From assembly GCA_004173515.1 (NCBI GenBank), contig SECN01000013.1, positions 1-44,929 on the forward strand: a DNA stretch of 44,929 nt, given 5' to 3'. The position numbers and the translations under genes were made by a program. The DNA is from Myxococcaceae bacterium. Its GTDB lineage: Bacteria; Myxococcota; Myxococcia; Myxococcales; Myxococcaceae. Below the pieces are notes generated by a model. The model saw nothing but the letters and a program-made list of their open reading frames with translations, had not been told where the DNA came from and searched no databases. Positions 1 through 7,633 of this stretch are shown one piece after another; within the stretch, counting starts at the first letter, position 1; each line of letters opens with the position of its first letter.

Positions 1-272
1 CCCCAGAACCCCAGCAGGCTCCCCGCCGCCGTGTTCACGATGCTGGACGGCACTGGCAGCACGATGTCCGCCGCCAGCAATCCGCCGAGCACCGCGGCGA
101 TCACCCAGCGCGCATGCGGCTCTCGCAGGAAGGCTTCGGTGGCCGCGTCGATGCGGTCCTGCCAGAGGAAGAAGGGCACCAGGATGGCCGCCAACACCAG
201 CGCGCCCAGCACCGCCCAGCCCAGCACCCGCCGCGTCCCGGCCTCCATCGGCTGTTCCTGCTCATCCGGCAT
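1..272 (-). CDS. VTT/DedA-type membrane protein, N-terminal part (runs off left edge)
   Basis: About 90 codons are visible, starting at an ATG at 272 and reading leftward off the window. A short polar N-terminus is followed by a hydrophobic segment (about residues 15-35), a short amphipathic stretch, and a second hydrophobic segment ending in IVLPVPSSIVNTAAGSLLGF. A Pro-Ser re-entrant loop of this kind is typical of the VTT/DedA (TVP38/TMEM64, SNARE-associated) inner-membrane family, whose members include lipid carriers and transport-related proteins. The C-terminal half lies outside the window, so membership rests on this one motif and the membrane pattern. The upstream ribosome site is weak (AAGGG about 10 bases before the start). 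Confidence 0.72.
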   Translation of the reverse strand, partial: MPDEQEQPMEAGTRRVLGWAVLGALVLAAILVPFFLWQDRIDAATEAFLREPHARWVIAAVLGGLLAADIVLPVPSSIVNTAAGSLLGFW

Positions 273-397
273 GGCCAAGACCCTTGCACACCCGGTGGCC
301 CATGCCACGGTTCAACGGCATGCTGCACTCAATCTCTTCCAGACGCCCATCCCTCGCAAACCAACCGGGCGCGAAGCTGGATCACATGGAGGCACAC

Positions 398-811
398 ATG
401 AGCAGGACGGATGACACGGTGTACCAGGATTGGCTGGCGCAATTCGTTACGACCTTCAACGGTGCCGCTGGCACCGTGCATTTCCAGCACGGGCAGGATC
501 TGGAGTTGGCCGCCGCCCACAACATCCCGCCTCCCGTCCTGGCGGTGGTGAAGCATGTGCCGCATGGCAAGGGCATGGCGGGCCTGGCGCAGGTGCGCCG
601 CCAGCCGGTGCAGACCTGCAACCTCCAGACGGACGAGACCACCGTGAAGCCGGGCGCCCGGGCCGTGAATGCCCAGGCCGGAATCGCGCTGCCCGTGTTC
701 GACGCCGGTGGCGCGCTGCGCGCCGTGGTGGGCATCGCCTTCTCCTTCGAAGGAGCGATCTCCGCCGAGCGCGAGCAGGAACTCCTGGCTGCCGCGGCGC
801 GTCTGCCGTAA
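398..811 (+). CDS. GAF-domain protein
   Basis: 137 residues forming a single small GAF-like domain. The pattern includes an N-terminal helix, LELAAAHNIPPPV, the GKGMAGLA turn, a NLQTD segment and a central beta strand ending GIALPV, then RAVVGIAF. Stand-alone GAF proteins of this size bind small molecules or serve as redox or signal sensors; the ligand cannot be told here. The ATG at 398 is preferred over an upstream in-frame ATG at 284, because a clean GGAGG lies at 388-392 and the domain begins just after 398. No partner gene is evident. The gene stands between a divergent membrane protein and an exported protein on the same strand. Confidence 0.8.
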   Translation: MSRTDDTVYQDWLAQFVTTFNGAAGTVHFQHGQDLELAAAHNIPPPVLAVVKHVPHGKGMAGLAQVRRQPVQTCNLQTDETTVKPGARAVNAQAGIALPVFDAGGALRAVVGIAFSFEGAISAEREQELLAAAARLP

Positions 812-912
812 GCCGTAAGCCGTCACGTATGGGTTGCCTTTGCCATCGTCAAAAATGGTACACATGCCGGCAGAGCGGGGGAAACGCTCTCGTACGATGT
901 GAGGGCATGCGA

Positions 913-1515
913 ATGCGTCTGCTGCGACGGAGCGGGGGAGCACGTTGGGCTGGCGTGGCGGTGTCTTGCTGGCTCCAGGCGGGTCCGGCCTGGGCCAGCG
1001 AGTCGGAGGTGACTGCCCGGGCGGACGAGGCGGCACCTGCCAGGGATTACGTGAACCTGCGACTCGGCGCGAGCTCTGGCAGCAAGCGATTGGAGATGTG
1101 CCTGGAGCTGTCGCCCCTGGAGGTCTTCTCCCTGGAGGCCTGCGGTACGGGCAGCGAAATCCTGCACCATGAGAACTCGCCGGAGATGGCCCACTTCCGC
1201 GCCAAGTACACGCTGACCCAGTGGAAGACGGAGCTGGGTTGGCTCCAGCCGCGCTTCGGGCTGGGCTTCACCGAGCTCCAGGTGGGCGCGGACGATGCGG
1301 GCTTCAAGTTCCTTGGCGTGGGTCCTCGCGGGGTGGAGACAGCGGGCCCCGAAGCGTCGCTCGGGCTGCGCGGCATCTACCCGCTGGGCTCCTACTTCGA
1401 CGTGGTGGGGGAGCTGAGCTTCAGCATGGCCTGGCTCAAGCACGCCCCCCAACTGATCATCCCGCAGTCCGCGTTCCAGCCCGCCTTGAGCTTCACGCTC
1501 GGCGCAGGCTTCTAA
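913..1515 (+). CDS. Exported protein, possible outer-membrane barrel
   Basis: 200 residues with an Arg-rich N-terminus, a hydrophobic core and an Ala-Trp-Ala cleavage site near residue 28, a typical Sec signal peptide. The mature part has alternating beta-type segments (FGLGFTELQVG, ASLGLRGIYPLGSYFDVVGELSFSM) and ends with a C-terminal Phe (TLGAGF), as many outer-membrane barrels do. An ATG at 907 is also possible, but the GAGGG at 901-905 is correctly spaced only for 913. It ends 31 bases before the next gene and may be cotranscribed with it. No family recognised; the barrel suggestion is inference. Confidence 0.68.
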   Translation: MRLLRRSGGARWAGVAVSCWLQAGPAWASESEVTARADEAAPARDYVNLRLGASSGSKRLEMCLELSPLEVFSLEACGTGSEILHHENSPEMAHFRAKYTLTQWKTELGWLQPRFGLGFTELQVGADDAGFKFLGVGPRGVETAGPEASLGLRGIYPLGSYFDVVGELSFSMAWLKHAPQLIIPQSAFQPALSFTLGAGF

Positions 1516-1546
1516 CCGTTCCCGAAACCGCACCCAGGAGGGCTTC

Positions 1547-2992
1547 GTGTCTCACAAACGCCTCAGTTTGGTCGTGTTGTCGTTCAGTGCCCTGGGCTTC
1601 ATGGCCTGCCCCATGAATCCCCCCTCGGAACAGGCGGTGCCGGCCACCCGCGTGGTGACAGGAAAGGCAGCGGCCAGCTCCTGCCCCGCCAATCCGGCCT
1701 GGCTCAACAGCTCCGCCCTGCCCGGCGAAGTGCCCTCGGGAGAGACGTTCTGCAACTTCCAGCAGTTCATGTGGCAGAGCCTGCTCGCGCTCGTCCAGCC
1801 GACCAGCGGCGACCCCACCCGGTTGCAATTCGAGACGTGGATGCCCTCCTACGGCATCTTCATCAAGGACGGGACGCCCACCGCCTGGGGCCAGGAGCCG
1901 CCCACCTCCTGCCCCAACAACCCGCCGCCGCCCACCGGCAAGAAGCCCCGCCTCTACACCGGCATCATCAAGCAGGCGGGCGCCGACCAGCCGTTGATCG
2001 ACCTGAAGGGCGAGTTCGTCTACTACAGCATGACCGTGAACCAGAGCGCCTACGCCATGCTCACGGACTGCCAGCTCTACAAGGCCTTCTGCGCGGGCCC
2101 CCTCAAGCCGCAGAACCAGGGCATCGACCTCATCGGGAAGTATCCGAACCTGGCCCTCCCGGACACCGCCGTCGAACTCAAGACGAGTTGGATGGTGCTC
2201 GACGAGGCGGGCGTGGCCTCCGGCCTCTTCTACGTGGTCCCCGGCTTGATCCAGCACAACGGAGGGACCTGCCGTCCGGTCAACCTGGGGCTGACCGGGA
2301 TGCACATCGTGGCCAAGACGCCGAACTTCCCGGCGATGATCTGGGCCACCTTCGAGCACCGCAACAACGCGCCGGACTGTAGCAACACCACCGCCGCGCC
2401 CCCCCTGGGAGGCGCGTGGAACTTCTACAACCCGAACTGCCCCGGCTGCACGACCAACACCTACCAACCGGCGACCCCGGCCCAGGTCTGTCGGATGCAC
2501 CCACAGGGGGACTCGGCCACCGGCACCTTCCCCGACGGCAACGACTGCACCGCCAACCCCAGCCAGTTCGCCTGCCAGACCAAGACCCGCGAGATGCTCG
2601 CCCAGAGCAGCGCGTCCATCACGGCCATCAACAGCAGCGTCCAGACGCTCATCCAGCAGGCGGCCCCCGGCGTCATCAACAAGGTCTGGGCCAACTATGA
2701 ACTCGTTGGAAACGTGTGGACCTCCGGAGGCACCGTCCCGCCCTATCTGCAGGCGCAGTCAGGCTCGCTGTCCGCCGCCAACACCTCCATGGAGAGCTTC
2801 GTCCAGAACGGCGTCGCGGCGGTGACCAACCCCTATAGCTGCTTCAGTTGCCACAACATGCAGGGCCCCACCGCGGAGCGGAACCTGCCGCCGGTGGGCT
2901 TGAGCCACCTCTTCCAGGAAGTCCAGATGCCGGGCGGCTGCGAGAACGGCTCCCTGCCCGCCACCTGCAATCCCTACCTCGGCAACCCCTAG
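1547..2992 (+). CDS. Monohaem c-type lipoprotein of unknown role
   Basis: 481 residues starting at GTG, with AGGAGGG at 1535-1541 just upstream. The N-terminus is a lipoprotein signal peptide with a lipobox-like LGFMAC, so the mature protein is probably lipid-anchored. Near the C-terminus, CFSCH at residues 432-436 is a CxxCH haem c attachment site, followed by methionines that could act as axial ligand. Many paired cysteines in the middle suggest disulfides outside the cytoplasm. The body (residues 60-420) matches no family I can name. The next gene starts 18 bases downstream, so the two proteins are likely made together. Electron transfer to or from that partner is possible but unproven. 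Confidence 0.75.
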   Translation: MSHKRLSLVVLSFSALGFMACPMNPPSEQAVPATRVVTGKAAASSCPANPAWLNSSALPGEVPSGETFCNFQQFMWQSLLALVQPTSGDPTRLQFETWMPSYGIFIKDGTPTAWGQEPPTSCPNNPPPPTGKKPRLYTGIIKQAGADQPLIDLKGEFVYYSMTVNQSAYAMLTDCQLYKAFCAGPLKPQNQGIDLIGKYPNLALPDTAVELKTSWMVLDEAGVASGLFYVVPGLIQHNGGTCRPVNLGLTGMHIVAKTPNFPAMIWATFEHRNNAPDCSNTTAAPPLGGAWNFYNPNCPGCTTNTYQPATPAQVCRMHPQGDSATGTFPDGNDCTANPSQFACQTKTREMLAQSSASITAINSSVQTLIQQAAPGVINKVWANYELVGNVWTSGGTVPPYLQAQSGSLSAANTSMESFVQNGVAAVTNPYSCFSCHNMQGPTAERNLPPVGLSHLFQEVQMPGGCENGSLPATCNPYLGNP

Positions 2993-3010
2993 CGACTGGA
3001 TAGGACCGAC

Positions 3011-5500
3011 ATGAGCTACCTCGAGCAACCCCGCATCAACTTCACCGGCAGCTTCCAGGCCTCGCCCGCCACCATCAACAACACGCCCAACAACTACAAC
3101 CCGGCCAACTACAACGCGGACTCGCTCAAGCCCGACAACATCGAGCTGTACTGGGAGCCCAAGGGCGACAGCATCTTCGATCTGCTCAACTGCACGGTGA
3201 CCACCGTCGAGTCGCCCGGCGTGACGACGGACCCCCTCCAGGGGAGCACCGTCACCGCCCTGTACACCAGCTCTCCGCCCAAGCTGGTCGACCTGGATCC
3301 GATGCAGCAGAACGGCAGTGAGATCTGGGGCTTCACCATCATGCTCGGCGACTTCGGCGGGGCCTATGTCCAGGGCTTCTTCACGCCGATCGCGTTCAAT
3401 GGAATCTGGGGCAACTCCCAGGGTCCGCACTCGCCCCGGAACTCCGCGAGCGGCTCGGCCGTCTACCAATCGACGCTCACGCACCTGAAGTGGAACGTCG
3501 GCAATTCGGCGGTCCTCCAGGCACTCCAGGCCCGTTCGCCCGACCGCCTGTCCATCCGCATGGTGGTCAGTGCCCACAACAACGCCCCCCAGCTCTACGC
3601 CTTCACCCCCGCCACCTTCCAGACGATGCAGTCACAAGGGGTGCCGCCGGGGGTCCTGGACAAGATCACGAGCCTCCAGAGCTACGTGATGAACGTCAAC
3701 GCCGCCGGGGAGCCCCAGCCTCCGGGGCGGGGCTTCATCCCGACGCTGAGCTACGTCAACAGCCTGCTCGAGCAGTTGCTGGGCCAGAGCGTGGCGGGCC
3801 AGTACGGACCGACGATCCTCGCCGCGACCCAGCAGCCCTACACCCCGTGGAGCGCCTTCGGCACCGACGAACTGCCGCTCTTCCCGTACAACTACGGCAA
3901 GATCGTGGCCTCCGTCGGCCCCTGCCTGGCGGACGAGCCTGGCTTTGTCGTGCCGGCGCGCTCCCTGGCTCCGCCCGTGGGCTCGGACTCCTATGCATGG
4001 TGGGCGCAGGCCGCGCTCGACCTGGAGGGCAGCAAACCCTCGTTGACCCTCGACCTGGCCAATTCGCTGCCCGTGGAGCTGCCGGGACGCCCGCTGTGGG
4101 CGGGGAAGATTGGAACGTTGTCGCTGGCCACCTACACCGGCACCGGGGCCAACAAGGTCTACACGACCTTCGTCCCCTCGATTGACTACGCCAACCCCGA
4201 CTTCATCGACAAGCAGTCCGGGATGCTGGTCGTCACCGACTTCAACGGCACCGACCCCCAGAGCCTCGCCAACCTCCCCCTCGCGCTGCGGAGCACCACG
4301 CTCGTCAATGGCGCGTCGGTGACGACGTCGCTGCTCGAGGAGAACTCCGAGGGCTTGAGCATGCGCGCGGATCAGTTCGTCTTCCGCATGAACCCGGGCA
4401 TGCCGACCACGCCCCTCTTCCCGCGCGGTGAAACCAACACCGTCGACATCTACGTGCGCAAGTTCGGCCGCATCGACGGGACGGCGCAATGGAAGCTCGC
4501 CTTGCAGACGCTGAGCCCCAGTCAGGCGTCCGCCTACACCCTGGGCACGCTGGGGACGTCCGGCACCAATGGCATCAACGAGACGAACATCTCGACGCCC
4601 GAGGGCAGGCTGCGGCTCTCCTCGAACCTCCTGGAGGTCACCAACGGCAAGGCCACCGTCACCCTCACCGGTGCGGATCCCGGCAACCCCCGAGGCTACG
4701 TCGACGGGCAGGTCTACTTCACCAGCTACACCTTCAGCCCCTCGGTCGCGGACTACAGCCAGGAGCCCGACGACCTCATCAGCGTCCAGATCTACCAGCA
4801 GACGCCGATTGCCGGCACGCCCACCTGGGTCAATGGCATTGGCGAGATCCTGCGGCAGTACGGGATGCTCTACCCCATCATGGGCCGCTTCCAGTTGTGG
4901 ACCTATGACGGGGTCGTGGCGAACCGCGATAAGATCCAGCGGGTGCTTGGGCTGGACATCAGCCAGCCCCTGCACATGCCGGTGAGCCGCGACCTGTCGA
5001 CCATCAAGTGCAACCTCATCCAGGCCTGGTTCAACGCAGGCATGCCCTATGAGCTGTTGGGCCCCGTGGGAGGACCGGGGACGGCCTGGAACAACCTGCC
5101 CGCGGTCAATGGCTGGGGACCGATGACCGGCCTCGTGGTGCGCTCGGGCGACATCATCGACGCCATCCAGCCTGTCTATGGTGCCAATGCGGCGCCCATT
5201 CAGGGGGGCCCGGGCGGCCTGCCGAGCACGGTCGATCTCACCGACGACGCCATCGTGTCGATGACCGGTTTCACGGGCACGTACTTCGGCCTGGCCCAGG
5301 TCGCGCAGCTCACGTTCCTCACCGCGCGCGGTGTGACGCACGGCCCCTACGGGACCCTGCGCAACGTCCAGAACCCGCAGCCCTTCACCCTCTCCGCGCC
5401 CACGGGCAGCGCGATCGGATCGTTCTTCGGGACGACGGTCGTGCACTCGGGTGGGACGACGTACATCGCCTCGCTCGGCGGCAACCTGCGGTTGCGCTAG
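3011..5500 (+). CDS. 829-residue protein of unknown function paired with a haem lipoprotein
   Basis: 829 residues with no signal peptide. The start MSYLEQPRINFTGSFQA is followed by many Asn/Thr/Pro/Gly-rich beta segments. The sequence contains a PWSAFGTDELP segment and long stretches of predicted beta structure with few Lys and Cys. It reads as one uninterrupted frame with typical codon use, beginning 18 bases after the monohaem lipoprotein and ending just before a strong hairpin at 5529-5562, which fits a two-gene transcript. The lack of a signal peptide beside an exported haem protein is odd: the protein may be cytoplasmic or exported another way. I do not recognise the family. Confidence 0.72.
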   Translation: MSYLEQPRINFTGSFQASPATINNTPNNYNPANYNADSLKPDNIELYWEPKGDSIFDLLNCTVTTVESPGVTTDPLQGSTVTALYTSSPPKLVDLDPMQQNGSEIWGFTIMLGDFGGAYVQGFFTPIAFNGIWGNSQGPHSPRNSASGSAVYQSTLTHLKWNVGNSAVLQALQARSPDRLSIRMVVSAHNNAPQLYAFTPATFQTMQSQGVPPGVLDKITSLQSYVMNVNAAGEPQPPGRGFIPTLSYVNSLLEQLLGQSVAGQYGPTILAATQQPYTPWSAFGTDELPLFPYNYGKIVASVGPCLADEPGFVVPARSLAPPVGSDSYAWWAQAALDLEGSKPSLTLDLANSLPVELPGRPLWAGKIGTLSLATYTGTGANKVYTTFVPSIDYANPDFIDKQSGMLVVTDFNGTDPQSLANLPLALRSTTLVNGASVTTSLLEENSEGLSMRADQFVFRMNPGMPTTPLFPRGETNTVDIYVRKFGRIDGTAQWKLALQTLSPSQASAYTLGTLGTSGTNGINETNISTPEGRLRLSSNLLEVTNGKATVTLTGADPGNPRGYVDGQVYFTSYTFSPSVADYSQEPDDLISVQIYQQTPIAGTPTWVNGIGEILRQYGMLYPIMGRFQLWTYDGVVANRDKIQRVLGLDISQPLHMPVSRDLSTIKCNLIQAWFNAGMPYELLGPVGGPGTAWNNLPAVNGWGPMTGLVVRSGDIIDAIQPVYGANAAPIQGGPGGLPSTVDLTDDAIVSMTGFTGTYFGLAQVAQLTFLTARGVTHGPYGTLRNVQNPQPFTLSAPTGSAIGSFFGTTVVHSGGTTYIASLGGNLRLR

Positions 5501-5528
5501 GAACAGCACGTGAGCCCGGGAGGGCTTC

Positions 5529-5562
5529 CTGCTGCGCGTCGAGAGCATCCGACGCGCAGCAG
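5529..5562 (+). terminator. Hairpin terminator after the 829-residue protein
   Basis: A perfect 12-base-pair stem (CTGCTGCGCGTC with GACGCGCAGCAG) encloses a 10-base loop, 28 bases after the stop codon. No long T run follows, as is common in high-GC genomes. From here to 5753 (about 190 bases) I see no supported gene. Confidence 0.75.
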
Positions 5563-5753
5563 CGTTGTCGCTACTGCTTGGGCGTCCCGGACCGCGGCTC
5601 CCGCTTGCTGGCGAAATCGGGAACCCTCGACCAGCCACAGCATCCGCTTCCTTCACCGCGTCTTCCCCCGGGTCGCCTGGACTGCTCAGCGTCCCAATCC
5701 ACCAGGCCGTGAGCGCGGGTGGGCTTCTCAGGGCCACGCCGACGCATCCCAAG

Positions 5754-6311
5754 TCAGAACCAGCTGTAGTCCAGCGGGAAGGGGAGCTTGCCCTTCACCA
5801 CCTCGGAGCCCGCGCCCAGTTCCCAGGGGCTCCTGGGGGCGAGCCGCACCTGGTCGTGCACGCACCGGGCGCCATCGCGGAGAGCGGCGGGCACCTGCTT
5901 CTGGGAGTGCACGTCGTAGTGCGGAAAGAGCTGCTTCTTCACGTCGATGGCAAACGCGTCGCTCTGGAGGTGAAGGCTCATCTCCCCGTCGTACCGCATG
6001 CTGGGGTGGCCGAAGTTCGCGCTTCCCACGATGACATGGCGCGAGTCGATGATCATCCGCTTTGAATGGACATAGATCTTCGTGCTGCTCGCGCAGTCGT
6101 CGCTGTGCGACGGGAACAGCACGGGGAAGTAGAACTGGACGCGGGGCATCTCGCCGTCCGCCAGCCCCCCGCCGTCAATCAGCTCCAGGGCCACCGCCAC
6201 CGGCTTGGGGACGGTCGTCTCACCCTTCACCTGGAGACAGGTCGCATTCACCGCGGAGAACCGCGCCACACCGGACCGTGCCGACCGGGCCGCGCGGTTC
6301 TCTTCAACGGA
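5754..6311 (-). pseudogene. Phospholipase D-family remnant (C-terminal HKD half only)
   Basis: The frame encodes one intact HKD motif: HSKRMIID (H-x-K-x4-D) followed by GSAN and a conserved DGEMSLHL segment. Phospholipase D and related phosphodiesterases normally carry two HKD motifs over about 400-500 residues. Here the open frame starts at 6311 after a stop, the first usable start is a GTG at 6269 (171 residues), and the N-terminal half is missing. The sod stop codon lies only a few bases upstream in the same frame. The simplest reading is a gene truncated by deletion when it came to lie next to sod. A short single-HKD protein acting as a dimer is the alternative. Confidence 0.65.
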
Positions 6312-6317
6312 TCAGCG

Positions 6318-6926
6318 CTACTTGTCGCCCTTGAAGATTTCGGTGCTCTTCAGGTTCTGGGTCACGAAGTCCCAGTTCACCAGGCTCGTGAGGAACGTCT
6401 CGATGTACTTGGGACGCGCGTTCCGGTAGTCGATGTAATAGGCGTGCTCCCACACGTCGATGGTGAGCAGGGCCTTCTGGCCGTGCTTCATCGGCAGGTC
6501 GGCGTTGCCCGTCTTCGCGATCCCGAGCTTGCCGTCCTTCTCCTGCACCAGCCACGCCCAGCCGGAGCCGAACTGCGTCGTGGCGGCGTTGGCGAACTCC
6601 TCCTTGAACTTCGCGAAGGTGCCGAAGGCGCCGTTGATGGCGTCCGCCAGCTCGCCCCGGGGTTCACCGCCACCGTTGGGCGCCATGCAGTGCCAGTAGA
6701 AGGTGTGGTTCCACACCTGGGCGGAGTTGTTGAACACGCCGCCGTCGCTGCTCAGGATGATGTCGATGAGGGACTTGCTCGCCTCGGGCTTGCCGTCGAT
6801 GAGCTTGTTCAGGTTCGTCACATAGGCGTTGTGATGCTTGCCGTGGTGGTACTCCAGCGTCTCCGCGCTGATGTGAGGGGCCAGCGCGTCCTTCTTGTAC
6901 GGAAGCTCGGGCAACGTGAACGCCAT
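6318..6926 (-). CDS. sodB: Superoxide dismutase, Fe type
   Basis: 202 residues, the usual length for cytoplasmic Fe/Mn superoxide dismutase, which converts superoxide to hydrogen peroxide and oxygen. All four metal ligands are visible: H27, H74 (WNHTFYW), D157 and H161 (DVWEHAYY). A glutamine at position 70, just before the VWNH motif, and the NGGGEP segment favour the Fe form over the Mn form. It lies 48 bases downstream of the flavin reductase on the same strand, so the two could be cotranscribed. Metal preference is read from a few residues and could be cambialistic. Confidence 0.95.
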   Translation of the reverse strand: MAFTLPELPYKKDALAPHISAETLEYHHGKHHNAYVTNLNKLIDGKPEASKSLIDIILSSDGGVFNNSAQVWNHTFYWHCMAPNGGGEPRGELADAINGAFGTFAKFKEEFANAATTQFGSGWAWLVQEKDGKLGIAKTGNADLPMKHGQKALLTIDVWEHAYYIDYRNARPKYIETFLTSLVNWDFVTQNLKSTEIFKGDK

Positions 6927-6974
6927 CGGGTACGTCCTTTCGGTGTGCGGTGAATGTGCTGCGGCTTGTCTCTG

Positions 6975-7475
6975 CTACTTCCGCGCCAGCTCCGGCTCCG
7001 GATGCGCCGTCACCGCGCGATAACCCCGGTTCCAGTAGACCAGCGGTTCCCCTTCCACGCCCCGCTGGATGCCCACCACGCGTCCCACCAGCAACAGGTG
7101 ATCGCCGTAACGGTGCACATCCAACACATCGCAGCCAAGGCCCGCCAGGCTGTCCTGCACGAAGGCCGCCTCGTCGAACGCCAGGCCCTCCGCGTCGCCT
7201 TTCGCGCAGCGCACGGAGATGTCGCGTTGGGTGGTGGACAGGACGCTCACGCTGAAGCGGCCAGCGGCCTCCACGCGCTTGAGCGTCCGGGAGGTCTGCT
7301 GGAGCGCCAGCACCACCAGGGGTGGGTTCAAGGAGAGCGAGCTGAAGGAGCTGACCGTCGTCGCCGCGACACCCTCCGCGTCACGGACCGAGACCACCGC
7401 CACGCCGCTCGCCCACCGGGACATCGCCTCCCGGAAGTCCAGGGCCGACACCCCTTCAGGACCGCTCTGACTCAT
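6975..7475 (-). CDS. Flavin reductase-like FMN-binding protein
   Basis: 166 residues of the flavin reductase-like split-barrel family. Diagnostic parts are DFREAMSRWASGVAVVSV at the N-terminus, the VAATTVSSFSSLSLNPPLV flavin-binding segment, and FSVSVLS with a C-terminal HRYGDHLLLVGRVV. Such proteins supply reduced FMN or FAD to monooxygenases or act alone. No monooxygenase is adjacent, so the partner is unknown. I take the ATG at 7475; an in-frame GTG at 7496 adds seven poor residues. The gene is divergent from the eCIS-type ATPase across a 158-base gap and lies upstream of sodB, with which it may form an oxidative-stress pair. Confidence 0.88.
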   Translation of the reverse strand: MSQSGPEGVSALDFREAMSRWASGVAVVSVRDAEGVAATTVSSFSSLSLNPPLVVLALQQTSRTLKRVEAAGRFSVSVLSTTQRDISVRCAKGDAEGLAFDEAAFVQDSLAGLGCDVLDVHRYGDHLLLVGRVVGIQRGVEGEPLVYWNRGYRAVTAHPEPELARK

Positions 7476-7633
7476 GTGCCGGTCTCTACCACCCACACCG
7501 CCACCCGGTCAGCAGTTCCTCCAATGGATTGGAGGAATACCAATGGGGTGGCAGGGCGTGTGTCCGACAGGCCACGGGGGGTGTTCGTCGAACCGACCCG
7601 GCCCGCCCTATGCTCGCGGGTTGGAGGCGCGCG

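Noticed and set aside
3632..5752. A 706-codon antisense frame over the 829-residue gene
   Set aside because: Same cause; Arg/Ala/Gly-rich translation without domains, and the sense frame has a ribosome site and operon context.
5563..5753. A possible protein C-terminus on the minus strand
   Set aside because: The frame is short, has no domain and no start, so it was not called.
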